A stretch of 64,000 nucleotides of DNA from Neodiprion pinetum (Eukaryota; Arthropoda; Insecta; Hymenoptera; Diprionidae), in contig NC_060234.1 of assembly GCF_021155775.2 (NCBI RefSeq), positions 36,515,026 to 36,579,025 on the forward strand, in the 5' to 3' direction. Each line of letters starts with the position of its first letter. The first letter of the stretch is position 1. The notes beneath the pieces are model-generated. The model worked only from the letters and a program-made list of their open reading frames with translations. It did not search any database and was not told the DNA's origin. Shown piece by piece: positions 38,365 through 49,879 of the stretch. Made by a program: the position numbers and the translations under genes.

Positions 38365-39052
38365 TTATTCATCAATATTTATGTTGTCCCCTTCAAAGTA
38401 ATCCCCCTCAGATATAATACACTTGTGCCAACGCTTTTTCCAATCCTCAAAGCACTTCTGATAAGCACTTTCTGGTATAGCTTTGAGCTCTTCCAGCGAT
38501 GCAGTCTTTATCTCCTCAATCGTTGCAAATCTCCGTCCTTTCATAGGTCTCTTCAGTTTTGGGAACAGGAAAAAGTCGCATGGGGCCAAATCCGGTGAAT
38601 ATGAGCCTTTTGAGTAAATCAGGATCATCATTGACGTCATTCAACAGCTCCTGAGCGATGCTCATGCGACGATTCTTCTGGTCAAAATTAAGCAGTTTCG
38701 GAACAAACTTCGCTGACACACGTCTCATACCCAAAACATCCGAAAAAATTTCATGGCACGAGCCAACCGATATGCCAACATCCTCAGCAACTTCTCTGAT
38801 AGTGATTCGACGATTTTCGAAAACAATTTTCTTCACTGCTTCAACGTTTTCATCTGTTGTTGACGTGCTGGGGCGTCCAGAGCGAGGTTCGTCATTGGCA
38901 TCTTCTCGGCCATCTTGGAAGAGCTTGTACCACTTATAAACGTTTTTTTTACTAAGAGTAGACTCACCGTATGCCACTGTCAACATTTCAAGTGTTTTGG
39001 AGCACTTAATTCCATTTTTTACACAAAATTTGATGCAAATTCTTTGATCCAT
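38365..39052 (-). pseudogene. mariner transposase, internally deleted and frameshifted
   Basis: From ATG at 39052 the first 151 codons are intact. They begin MDQRICIKFCVKNGIKCSKT and contain the two helix-turn-helix DNA-binding regions, with a GRPSTSTT-type linker near residue 60 and the VPKLL version of the conserved VPHEL motif near 117-121. At about 38601 the frame joins, out of phase, the far end of the gene: YSPDLAPCDFF followed by about 65 C-terminal residues, with the stop at 38367-38365. The lost segment, about 115 residues, carried the first two catalytic aspartates, so only the third (in SPDLAP) remains. The product cannot be catalytically active, though an N-terminal DNA-binding fragment could still be made. 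Confidence 0.93.
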
Positions 39053-39228
39053 TTTTCTTGATAGCAAAAAATCGCCGAGCACACCAAAATACGTCTCACC
39101 TTTGTATCTGTCAAAAACAAACTAAACATGCTATACACTTGAAACTGTGTACAGATGTTCGGGACAAGTGTACCAACATAACATAAAAAAAAATCGAAGA
39201 TCGAACGGACATAGCCCGCGAAATTAGA

Positions 39229-39258
39229 AAAGTCACCTTACTTTTTGAACACACCTCG
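39229..39258 (-). repeat. mariner right terminal inverted repeat
   Basis: Perfect inverted copy of the left repeat. The transposase start lies about 180 bases inside it, leaving a normal-length untranslated leader. Confidence 0.95.
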
Positions 39259-40552
39259 TACTTCGTACCTATCCCCTTCCTATTCGCCGGGGAATATCAT
39301 CGCCTTTGCATCCCGCAGGATTTCGGTATATCTGTATGCCCTGCACACAGCCTACGCACATCGCACATACACTCGCAAACACACACGCACAGACACTGAC
39401 TCTACTCGCTTCTCGAATTGCTTTTCGCGCTAAAAGTAAGCGTACCGAAAACTCGCTGATTGTGCGGCGTGTGGATTTTACCGATTGGCCGTCTGCTTGA
39501 CTAATCAAAGGACGCCCGTTCCGACTTTTCACAAACGTCGTCCTCGACAGAAATGAGAATTACCCGGAATACGCGATGCAATCTGTACCGGCTTCTGAAA
39601 CTGCGTGCTAACGGTTCGCCATGTGTTTTTTTTTTTCTGGTGGACACCATTCAACGCTGTTCGGAATATGACAATTTTTGTCGCGATCATCACGAGCTTT
39701 CATTTTACTCGGAGTACACGAAGAACAATGGCTGCAACTCCAACAATTGTACGTAAGCGATCAGGTACAAAAATTTGGATTTAGCTGCAATTTTGATACT
39801 TTGTCAGATGTACTCGAGGTATACAAATGTACCCCAAAATTAAAACTTTTAGGTTTATAAACTGCTTACGTGAAATACACTGAACAATTTTTTTTTTTCA
39901 AGCTAATTTTTGTCTTCAAATTTCTGCCACTTACTTTCATGCGGAAAATGTGATTTATATAGTAAGTATTCTTGGTGTAAAAAAAGACTGGCCTTTCTAA
40001 ACGCGAGGTTCATTTGCACATAGGTATATTTTCAGCAACAGCCAGAGATACATATTTTTTCACTAAGAAAGAAGTTTGTTGTAATATTCATATCTCAGTA
40101 CACTCGATAACGTATCGAAATTGCAAACAAAACGAAACTCCTGTGCCTAACCGACGATCTGCAATTGTTGGAAACGCTCCGAAACCTTCCGCTTCTTCTT
40201 TTCTTATATACTTGGTGCCGCCGTCTACCTTTTTCTGCTTTCACGTTCGTCGAGTTTCAACGCGTGTCGAAGATGAAAACACACGCGCCTCGGGTCTTCG
40301 GGTTCTCGTCTCAGCCTCCAAAACAGGAGGGTGCGTATTAGCCCCAAAGTAAGAATGGGGAATTCGAGGATGGCGTATGGATTGTTACGCCTGGCTACCT
40401 CACCCATGGTAATCGGTTATCGTCGCGACTGACTCTGTCGCTTTGCAGCAATATAAATATATCATTCACCCTGTGTGTCAGATCGCATTATCCATACGCG
40501 TTCGCCGTCTTTTTCAATCAATTTCTTCCCCCGCAATTCAAGCCGTCGAATT

Positions 40553-40764
40553 CGTTTGAAATCATTTAGAAATCGATAAAAAAAAAAGAAACGGTCTCGT
40601 ACGTTTTGGAATAGGTCGAAAGCACTTTGAATTAATTTGAAACCGTTTGAAATTACTTTATATTCATTTTGAAACTTTTTTAAATCGATCTGAAACCATT
40701 TTAAATCGTTTGAAACCAGTTGAAATTATTTAGACATCGTTTGAAACTGTTCGAAATCGTTTGT
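40553..40764. repeat. degenerate 10-11 bp tandem repeat (GTTTGAAAY...)
   Basis: The motif TTTGAAAYYRT or GAAATCGTTT recurs with a spacing near 10-11 bases across about 210 bases, heavily diverged. The period is close to one turn of B-DNA and each unit has an A/T tract, so phased bending is possible. The array ends where the tRNA-like segment starts. Confidence 0.65.
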
Positions 40765-40832
40765 AACTTGGTGCGTAAGTGGTTAGACCCACGGTTTAAG
40801 CTAGACGTCATCTTATGTTCGAGACACAGGGC
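40763..40832 (+). other. tRNA-like segment, possible SINE head or tRNA pseudogene
   Basis: TGGTGCGTAAGTGGTTAGA resembles a tRNA D-arm/A box, and GTTCGAGAC about 30-35 bases further on resembles a B box; the spacing suits an internal pol III promoter. Acceptor and anticodon stems do not pair convincingly, so it is not a functional tRNA. A tRNA-derived SINE head or an old pseudogene are the likely readings. It could also be chance. Confidence 0.3.
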
Positions 40833-40998
40833 TCAGGCTTTCAGTCGTATCCATGGTTTGCTTATCAAGCAATTTGCGTCTGGTGTCCTTTGGCAAAATC
40901 GTACCGCGGTCTAGCTCCGGCAATGTCGGTAACACGTCCCGGTCTTTTGTGCGTGGAGTGAAGTTAAATTTTCGAAAGGTGATTAAATCTTTCGCCAT
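40813..40998 (-). CDS. 61-codon ORF with strong start context, unknown
   Basis: On the minus strand GGAA-ATGGCGAAAG is a strong initiation context. The frame runs MAKDLITFRKFNFTPRTKDR, continues with Asp/Leu/Pro-rich sequence and ends SLSPVSRT-TAA inside the tRNA-like segment. No splice site, poly(A) signal or family motif was found. It may be a small protein, the first exon of a gene, or a chance frame. Confidence 0.22.
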   Translation of the reverse strand: MAKDLITFRKFNFTPRTKDRDVLPTLPELDRGTILPKDTRRKLLDKQTMDTTESLSPVSRT

Positions 40999-42684
40999 TT
41001 CCTTTGCCCCCGCACCGTTGCAGGGGTCGACTCTCTTGACGAAATGCTCGACCCCGGCCGTGTTTGCCGACTTAATTAGGCCGCTGCGGTCCTTCCGTCC
41101 TTCATCCTCTCCCTTCTTTCCTGCAACCCAACGTTATGTGCCTTTCCTCATCGCGTTGCGCTTCATAAAACTTCGTCATGCTGGAGAAAAAGTTTTACCA
41201 TGTACGTTCTAATGCATGCATGTTGCAGAGAAGAACCGCGCGGACCAGAAATTGTTCCTCCACTGCAGGTACTTTAGAAATTCTCTTATCTTAAAACGAC
41301 ACCCTCTATACACCGGGAGTTCAAGAAACTTCGTTCCTGGTCGTACACATTGCGCGAATAATTACTACATTCATAAAATGACCGAAGCTTTTGAATTCCC
41401 CAAGGTCTGTAGCGCGGATCAAATCGCCGAATTTTAACCCCCGATTCAGCTTCGGTTGAATCGTTTTCAATTGACATACTCCGTGCGTACAGTCGCAGAC
41501 GCTTTCCACCTTTCATCGTCCTCTCGACTTTTTTCACGCTCGCTAACGAGCATCCCAAAAGGTTGAATAGCTTGGGCTTGCAAGCGAGCTGCATCATGCA
41601 TAGTCCATATACGTGTGTATGTATATATATATATACATACGTGTATATCCAACTGGACCAGCCGAAACGATGCTGTGCTTTCACAGGATGACGTTCGACG
41701 TATTTTTTTTTTTCTCCGTTTCCCCCTTCTTTTAACAAGGTAAATTTTCATCCAGGTAAGAGCAGGCATGCTGCCAATTTCATTTGTCATTACGTATAAA
41801 TTGCCGTGTGACTGAGGCACGAGTGGAATTCGATCGATCGATCCCACGCAAGATGCGTGCGAAACTCTGATACTGAAAAAAGTTACGAAGATAAAGTCTG
41901 GAAGTCGGAAAAGATTTTTAACGTTCAATTTCGAAATTTTTACACACGAGCGAATTATACTTCGTGCGATGTATGTATATGTATGTATTTACTCGTATAT
42001 CGCGTGTCAGTGGCGATTGACTAACTGTGGTATTATTTCCGTGGCATGCAGCACGTCAAAGGCTAATGATCGTCATTTGTTACGACTGGCTTTGCCTGAC
42101 CGGTGCGATTATCAATTATACATCAAACGTCAGTACGTCAAATGAAGTACATACGGATCAACGTCAATTCGAACGGCACGTGCAAGCTCTGTTCGATTCC
42201 GCGTAAGCTTTGTGTATATGTTACATACACATGAATGGTTTTATCCGTTTTATAGAGGGAGTGAACGCGCCCTATTCATCCGCCGTAACTAATTGATTTT
42301 CACCATTTTTCACTTCCTTCGGAATGACGAATCAAAAATATTGCAATCGGCTAGTTTGAAAAAAAAAAATAAAAAAACGTATTCGAAATTTGACTGGATG
42401 GATTTGTGTCAATCGAAACGAAAGCTCGGCTACTCGGACGAAAAAAAGCTCTCTGGCGTTATGGAAACTCTTGCGTAACACCGAAGAATCGTGTGCATGC
42501 AGAAAAATAATAGTAACGTCTGCATGCAGAGGTAACCTGGATACACGTTTGAGCTTGCGGGGTGATTATTGATCACTGCACCGCACGCGTTGCCAGTGAT
42601 ACGCTGATTATTGTTGGTTATTAATTCACGGGCTATCGCTTCGCGTTATCGGGCTGATAATTTCCGTACGAATTCCATCGCGGC

Positions 42685-42782
42685 ATGGAAGCACGGGTGT
42701 TGATGGAAAATATTTTTCTCACGGAGTATACGCGTTCAGAGATTGGAGAAAATATAATCTATAAGCGTATAATCGGTCATTG
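42685..42782 (+). CDS. candidate first coding exon
   Basis: GCGGC-ATGGAAG opens MEARVLMENIFLTEYTRSEI and continues in frame to ...KRIIGH plus two bases, where a very good donor TG|GTAAGTCATC occurs. The start context, codon pattern and donor agree. Its phase (2) does not fit the terminal exon at 45066 directly, so at least one exon between them would be needed if they belong together. Product not recognised. Confidence 0.28.
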
Positions 42783-43564
42783 GTAAGTCATCGTGAGACG
42801 CGTAGTTGACGTCGGCCTCGCGTATTATTCGATGAAAGGTCGTACAAAAAATCGTCTGGACTTTTTCAGTTTCTCTCTTCTGAAATTAAAGAAGTCGTAA
42901 AAATTTTTTTCAACTCCAACTTTTTTTTCCCACCCTTGCTTGTGACAACGAAGGCTCGGCGAAGTCGCGATGCAAGAAGACGAAAAACATCCCCGCGCCG
43001 CAAACACGAACAAGGAAAGAAGCGAAGGGTGGCTGCCGCCGTTTTACCCTCGACGGGATTCCCGGAATGGTGTATTAATTAAACGCTAATGAACGGGGGT
43101 GGTGGTGGAGGGGGATACTCGAGTCATAAGACTCTATCACCAATTATCGGTCTGGCTCGTTGACGACCGATAGAGGCGCGGTGTTTTAATCAATTCAAGA
43201 ACTAAAGTTGAATGAAATGCGGGAATAAAGACAATCGAAATTAACCTTATAATACACGCGGAGCTGAATGGTCGCTGTGCGCGAGTCTATTGGGTGAATT
43301 AATAAAAGGAAAGAACGGAGTCTTGATAGAAACAATGGATTTTACAAAGGCGGTCACGTGTATGTGTAATGCACGTGCAGGTATAATATTACGTATGTAT
43401 GCGGGTAGTATAGCGCTGCGGGTATTTCTTCCGCCGCGATTCCTTTCATAACGAAATACGTGCGCAATGTGCATAAAACTAGTTGTGAGGGTATAAACGC
43501 GATTATAAACCCGCTGTGACGTAGCCGCGTCAGAATGGTTTGTTTAAAGAACAAATCCAATTAA

Positions 43565-43888
43565 CTCGCAATTACATTAATTTCAAGTTCTCCTATTATT
43601 GTTGGCCAACCAAGTTGCCGACTGCCCGAAGGCGGCAAGCAGGCGGCGCTTCCTGGTGCACCAAAGTCGTCTAAGGCAATACATATTCGCTCAGTTCCAC
43701 CTAACTATGCGCCTGTACAGAGGGAAATTTCTCTACCAACTCCCGCTAAGTATCCTAGGGCGTCTAAATTAATTATTCGTATTATTACTAAATTGCTGCG
43801 GCCATCCACTTCTACGACCACCTTTATTATATATACCTTCCTCTCTATAATATGTCATACAAGTGCAATTTTCTTCATCTCCGGCTAG
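43565..43888 (+). other. 107-codon open frame without ATG, possible exon or TE remnant
   Basis: Between two stops the plus strand stays open and reads as a Pro/Ser/Lys-rich peptide, for example APKSSKAIHIRSVPPNYAP and ISLPTPAKYPRASKL, before becoming hydrophobic and AT-rich. There is no ATG in frame. Possible acceptors (TTCAAG near 43586) are poor and no standard donor follows. It could be part of an internal exon of the plus-strand gene or a decayed retroelement gag-like piece. A second frame is also open here, which lowers confidence. Confidence 0.15.
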
Positions 43889-45065
43889 CTCGCCGTCTCT
43901 TCTACCTTCATCGTTCTTAGATATCCCGACTTCCGCCGTGTTTGCAGATCTAATTGTTTCCCGGGAAATTACGGACAAAGATTGTCTTTTTCTTCTTTTC
44001 TTTTTACCTGAAATACCAGACTTAAATTCCTTTTCTCCGTCTCTCGCATTCTAAAAATAGAATAGAAATATTTAAAAAATCTTGTCTCACATCTCTGGAA
44101 ACGTGACCTTCATCGAAAAGCCTCAGTCTCTCTATAGTCTACGTATAATACGAGAAGAAAACTGCATGAGTTTGTTTATTCTCGAACAAGTCTGGACAGT
44201 TATCCATGTTGTATACTTTACACATACGTATACATATACGAGCATACGATATAGTTACTTGTTTGTAGACGATTGCATACAATTCTTAATCCTATACAGG
44301 TAGGGCTCTCTATGTATATACATACATACATACATATATATATTCAACTCTATATAATGTTGAGCTGCAATATGCTAACGGGGCTGAGTAAAGCACGTGG
44401 GGTTGAACGACGCGCTGGGCTTTTAGCAGGATCGTGTTTCCTGCGGCTTTGTACCCCAATGGCTTTCAACAGCAGCAGCAAGCAGCAAGCAGCATTGGCT
44501 CGTCTTGCATATTTTTTCCCTTTCACCCGCCCTCGTCCTTTGCATCCCTTCCAAGTGCAAACTCTTCGTCCCTTAGCATCGCGAGCCGTTCCCTTGGTCA
44601 CGACACCTTCCTTCCTTCCTTCCTTTCTTCCTTCCTTCCTTCCTTCCTTCCTTCCTTATCCCTGCAGGTTCTTTTCACTGCCTCCCGCAGGAGAAAATTC
44701 ACCAACGTTTTTAAAAACCACCCTTGTTCGCGACAGACTCACAACGCAGTTATCGCGTTACGTTTACATACGTTGACGGATGTTTAGTTTACTCGTGGCA
44801 AACGAAAACCCGCACGCGCATTTATGCATAATCGATAGGTGCGTAACACGAGATACGTGCGCAATTGGAGGGGATATAAGGTTGAAGGGGATTGAGCAAA
44901 CAATCGGGAAACCCGATGGGTCGTCGTATTATTATTTATTACATATATATATATATACACATATATATATGTATATATAAAATATATATTACGTTACAGT
45001 GTCGAATCTCGTCGGCAGTGCGGCCATCGGACTGATAATAAATCGATGGTATTTTTGTGTTACAG
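43889..45065. other. likely intron before the terminal exon
   Basis: Contains (CATA)n near 44320, a (CCTT)n array (44606-44657) and (TA)n (44941-44990). It ends with a branch-like ACTGAT and the pyrimidine tract TATTTTTGTGTTACAG. A frame with QQQQ-type CAG runs near 44470 is short and unsupported. Confidence 0.4.
44606..44657. repeat. (CCTT)n tetranucleotide array
   Basis: About twelve CCTT units with one interruption. Purine/pyrimidine asymmetric. Confidence 0.9.
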
Positions 45066-45137
45066 TCGAAGGCGAAGGCGATGAACGAGGAGACATCCGC
45101 CGATGAAACTAAAAACGAGACGTCGGTACCGTGCTGA
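45066..45137 (+). CDS. candidate terminal coding exon, unknown protein
   Basis: A good acceptor (TATTTTTGTGTTACAG) is followed by an open phase-0 frame reading SKAKAMNEETSADETK then NETSVPC and a double stop TGA-TGA. The peptide is hydrophilic and acidic/Lys-rich, as disordered C-termini often are. The single terminal cysteine is not a CAAX or CC prenylation signal. I could not name the family and did not find the preceding exon with confidence. Downstream lies about 9 kb of AT-rich sequence that could be its 3' UTR. Confidence 0.35.
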   Translation, partial: SKAKAMNEETSADETKNETSVPC

Positions 45138-45616
45138 TGAAACTTGGCTGGGGATGCGCAACGGGGCACCAATCGGTCGCCTTTGTCCACGTGCCCCGAT
45201 GGCCGTCAGATTTTCCGCGATCCCTGAGCCTTGATCCTGTCGCTCTGAAGGTTTTCAAGGTTTCACGGTTTCAGGACTCCCTCGCTTAATCTAACGCCAC
45301 ATGCCAGTGGCAGTCGGTGTTCTAGCTCTTTTGCTGAACGGGAGCCTCTATCTTCCGAGCTCACGCCGATCACGTCCTCGCAAACTCCGTCTGCCGCACA
45401 GCGAAGAATGCCGCGAGAACGAGGGTGAACGTCGTTGCGATGCGGGATAAACCGGAGGGGATGATACGATAAGGTCGAGGAGGAAGAGGAGGAGAATAAG
45501 AATAAGAAGGAGAAGGTGAAGGAAACGGGCGACAAAGCCGCGGAGGAGGAAGAGGATAGAAGGAGAGAAGGAAGCGAAGTCGCGCGAAGAGACGTGGAAC
45601 GAGTGGGAGAATGAGA

Positions 45617-45642
45617 GAATTACTGAATTACTGAATTACTGA
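45617..45642. repeat. (ATTACTGA)3 octamer repeat
   Basis: Three perfect tandem copies of ATTACTGA in the GA-rich part of the putative 3' UTR. Short, of unknown role. Confidence 0.8.
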
Positions 45643-45903
45643 ATCTGCTAAATCTCAAGAGGCACGATGGAACGGACGAAGAGGATGAAGAGAAGATGGG
45701 GAAAAAGAAATACTGCGAAAATACAAACACACGAAAAATGAAGAAACATATTATATACGTTTGATATGTATGATATATTTCTCAAAGCACCGAAACGTTG
45801 GGGAAGAAAACGAAACTGGGAATACTGTTGAATGTGGGGGAAAAGATAGACTTTTCTTTTTTGTAATTTTTTACCTGGGAACGAAAGTAGCGTATTATAT
45901 AAA

Positions 45904-46026
45904 ATGGCGGAAGCGGAAATGCACGTATGGCGAGATGTGTTAGTCAGTCGACGTGAATTGATGTGGGTCGTCGATTCGTACGGCAAACATTTTTTAAATT
46001 CAATAATAATAATAAATAATAAATAA
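45904..46026 (+). CDS. 40-codon sORF with optimal start context
   Basis: ATATAAA-ATGGCGG opens MAEAEMHVWRDVLVSRRELM and continues ...VVDSYGKHF to a poly-Ile/Asn tail made by an AAT repeat, then TAA. The first 33 codons look protein-like and the initiation context is very good. It lies inside the putative 3' UTR, so it may be a downstream sORF, a separate tiny gene, or chance. Confidence 0.2.
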   Translation: MAEAEMHVWRDVLVSRRELMWVVDSYGKHFLNSIIIINNK

Positions 46027-46140
46027 TAACAATAATATTAACGATAATGAATAGCGACATATATATTATATATATGAGTAATATGAGTTAAGTGAATAGC
46101 GTATATGTCATTAAGTAATGAACTATAAAGAATAAATATT

Positions 46141-46464
46141 ATAAATATATGTATATGTGTATATATATATATAGATATAGATATATATATATGTACAATA
46201 TATATATATATATATACATATAAATATACACACTCGCAGGCACACATGCGTATATAAAACTACATACATACATACATACATACCCACAACCACACACATA
46301 TATATATATATATATATATGTAATACATGGACAAGAACAAATTGAATTATTATATGTAATTGGAATACATGAAACATATTAATCGTACGATTGCTATGTA
46401 TGTACGTATATCTATATACATGTATGTATCATATTATATATTATACGGTGCATACATTTATATA

Positions 46465-46502
<38 letters not shown>
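46141..46502. repeat. cluster of (TA)n and (CATA)n microsatellites
   Basis: Four TA blocks (around 46141-46215, 46297-46320 and 46457-46501) and one CATA block (46261-46283) lie within 360 bases. Complementary TA blocks could fold back on each other in RNA. Confidence 0.9.
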
Positions 46503-46504
<2 letters not shown>

Positions 46505-47936
46505 CACACGCGTGCGCGTATCTGCGCTTACAAAATACGGCGACACAATTTAATAAAGAATGAAACGCTAAACATATGTAAGAAAATTTTAATAACTACC
46601 ATCGTCGGTTTCCATAATGCATAATGAAGCATGCGTCGTAGAAAGTATTATGTATGAAAATCTTAAATCCTATATTATATAACTCGAAAACAGAGAAAAG
46701 AAACTGAGAGAAGCATTAGCAAAAAAAGAAAAAAAAAAAAAAAGAAAATCTATCGCATTAGCACATCGGTACAGAAACATAAAATACAACAAAATGAAAC
46801 AAACAAACGAACAAGCTGATAGATATCTTAATATGTGTATTGCAGATGCAACTAAACCAAAAGAATATTGCGATGAAAGTGAAATGGTCGTTGATATATT
46901 ATTATTCGCATAATACCGAAATTGTAATACTTATCTACGTGATTGTTCGTTTTAAAAATACATGCGTATTTCTTTTTCTTTCTTTCAACCATAATAGGTA
47001 CAAAAAAAAAAAATCACTCCTGCACTGTTTTTTTTTTTTTTTCGCTGAAAACTAAATGAACACGTGATAGAATATATCATTATGCTTGATATTAAATTCT
47101 GTAAAAAGACTTCGTCCCCTTGGCAAACGCGTCGACAAAGATTGCTGCCCTGCGCAAGCAAAAAATTCTTAGTTATTTCGAACTTTGAAATGTACGATTC
47201 TATTTTTTATTTTTACGTTTTATCCTCTCAGCATATTAATGGCAATCTTTCGCATTTATACTGCAGATAACGAGGAACGTAAGAGACACACTTGAATCAG
47301 CTCAGTCGGTATATCGCCTATTCGAAAGCCGGACAGTTTTATTTTCGGGCCTCAAATCGCACGAGGAAAAATCTGAAAAATTCGCTTGGTATATTTTTTG
47401 CTAAACAATGTCTTTTTGTTTGCTTTTTTATTTATTTATTTTTTTTTTCTTTTCCTTCCGAATCGACGCGCGTTATTTATAATTATTCTATCACCCGTTA
47501 CACATTATTCGACATTAAAATTAAACCGTGAATATTTACTTGCCTTATGCTCAATCGAGCAGGATTTTTCATCCTTTGTTTCTTTATTTGCATGATTAAA
47601 GAATTGCGAAGAGACAAGTCGAAATTATTGTAATCGAATGTATTGAAAACGATCTTCTATGCTTCCTTCGCCGGAATGAAAGGTCAAAAAAGAGAAAGAG
47701 GGAACGAGGAGGAGGGAGCGATAAAAGGATGGAGAGAGGGGAAACATCTTACTCGACAACTGCGAATCTGTTACCATTTACCACGAAGAAGAAAACAGAA
47801 AGATACTGTCCGCTGTACACTCGCAGTCCGTAAAAATATTTTCGATGGCCAGGCTTGTGCACGTAACGCCAATTAAAAGGTTAATAAACTATCGTAAGAG
47901 TGTTAACAGTAAGAGGTAATAACATAGCGCTATACA

Positions 47937-47939
<3 letters not shown>

Positions 47940-47968
<29 letters not shown>

Positions 47969-47984
47969 TGTCGTTGTCGTTGTT
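47940..47984. repeat. (TCG)n / (TCGTTG)n array
   Basis: Seven TCG units give way to GTTGTC-type hexamers. CpG-containing, in an otherwise AT-rich neighbourhood. Confidence 0.85.
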
Positions 47985-49854
47985 CTTCTTCTCGTCTGTA
48001 TTATAAATTCGTCGTCTATATGTATGCACCTTTATATTACATGCGTACTGGTAATACACGTAACAAACGGGCGAATCATAAAAAATTAATTGTATTGGAA
48101 ATTAATTGTAAACGAAATTTTCGAACGTATAAAGTTTCATGTCCGCTCATGAGTATTCAAGCCCGCGAGTCATTCTCACATTATAAACGTCAGCAGCGTG
48201 CGGGGCACATGAGTGCGTACATTTGCATATATATTTTATTATACAATATGTATGATAACGACGATAATAATGATAATAATTATTATAGATAGATAACCTC
48301 GTTGTAATGATAATATTATTAACAACAATAACAATAATACTGATAATAGTAATTGTAGCGATGATAATAGTAATAGTGCTTCGTCGTCAGACGAGATTCC
48401 GTTTAATCAATCGCAACAGAACGAAACACTTCAACTACGCTTTTGATGTCGATATTATATTATACGTACCGGTAGGACTAGGGTTGTAGGTACGTACCTA
48501 TGAGTAAAGCTTAAGGTTACATGGTGTTCGCGCGATCGATCCTTGTATAGTTAGGTATACTTATTTTTTTATTTATTTTTATTTTTCTGCGTTATCGCGT
48601 GACGCGCACCTCGATCGCTTCAAACATCAAGATCGAAAGTTGATGGAAGATTGCTCATCTCCAATGAATCTGCACAGAACGTTTTTCAATTTGTAAGATA
48701 AATTCTCGCGGTTGCTTTCAAGAACTTCGCAACAACCTGCGATAACGGGGCTGAACGTTTATTGGCACTTGCTTCAATGAGAGGATGTAATAACTATCGT
48801 GAAACAGGAAGGAGATACGATGCCCGTGTCGTTTGAATCGTTTATTTGCCTCTAACGGTGAGATTCGATCCTGAAAGAGTTCGCTCCCAAACATGGTACA
48901 TTTCTATCTTATTCTTAAAGTGAAAAATTTTTAAATCAGAGTATTATTTTCTCACGGATATTCTTTTACAATATTAACGTGCTTTCGTATAGAATCTCTT
49001 ATTCCGAGAAAAAAGAAGTCTTGTATCAATTAAAATCCGAACTTTGATGTCTGCTGTAATTTTCGCAGTAATATTGTCGTACATCTTTACACGATCATTG
49101 CGAATTGTTCAATAATTTTTTAAAACACGCTTTAAACACAGACAAAGCACTGATTGTAACCGAACAGACGCAATCAGTGTCAGTCTTCGTTTTAAACATT
49201 ATTTCCATAATCAGAAATAATTTGAAAAAAATCTTGCAATAAGACACTTTATCTAATTCTTATGCACTGTCATGTTTTCTGGAACTATAAATTTAGCAAT
49301 GAATGCAACTGAATCAAAGCTCACTTGACTAAAATTAATTCCACGCATATTTGTAATATTTTATTTTTGTTCGCGTCAGATCTAAATATCGAGAAAGAGA
49401 AGCAGCGTTTGTATTTGGATATGATTTTGCATATTATATTAATATGTACAATGAATAAATGCACAGAAACTGCTGAAACTTCTTTTCAAATACGAGGTTT
49501 GTTAAAGTAAATTTTTTGCCGGTTAATGATCTTACAACACGAATTAGTCGAACCTGATTCGACAACATTTGATTTACTCCAAATATTCGAAGCAACAACT
49601 TGAAGAACAGCGTAACAACGCAGTTTAGAAAACTTATTTCTGTGCATGGATTCATTCTACAAACAAAGTCTCATGCCGGATTGATCGGAAAGTGAGAAAA
49701 TTCACCCTCACAAGAGATAGATGAAGAATTTATAACAAATCAGTAAGATATAATTGTCCAGGCCAACCAGACAACAGAGAAATTTTTTTTTTCAGATAGA
49801 GTAATCGATTTCATCGTAAGTGACGATTTTACGTACGCGGTGAAAAGTATGCGT

Positions 49855-49879
49855 TTTTTTTTTTTTTTTTTTTTTTTTC
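49855..49879. repeat. poly(T) run
   Basis: About 25 T residues. In a plus-strand transcript this would be a U tract of the kind bound by ELAV-type proteins. Confidence 0.9.

Larger units (their letters stand above)
38309..39260. mobile_element. mariner-family transposon with internal deletion, TA duplication
   Basis: The element (38311-39258, 948 bp) has 30-bp terminal inverted repeats that are identical on both sides, starting CGAGGTGTGTTCAAAAAG and ending GGTGACTTT toward the inside. It is flanked by TA on each side (38309-38310, 39259-39260), the target duplication typical of mariner. A full mariner is about 1.3 kb; roughly 350 bp are missing from the middle of the transposase gene. Identical end repeats and a clean target duplication argue for recent insertion, probably mobilised in trans by an intact copy elsewhere. 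Confidence 0.95.
39261..42684. other. mostly non-coding
   Basis: Apart from the degenerate repeat array, the tRNA-like segment and the 61-codon minus frame listed separately, I see no supported gene. Near 41.74-41.76 kb a strong pyrimidine tract, a 16-base segment and a donor CCAG|GTAAGA are arranged like a micro-exon, but the acceptor would be AAG and nothing confirms it. Confidence 0.4.

Noticed and set aside
42184..42205. GTTCGATTCC as a tRNA B box
   Set aside because: No matching A box at the right distance and flanking bases do not pair as a T-arm.
41049..43960. Two short frames both containing AVFADLI (near 41060 and 43940)
   Set aside because: The nucleotide match is about 17 of 20, which is expected by chance many times in a 64-kb window; no longer similarity surrounds it.
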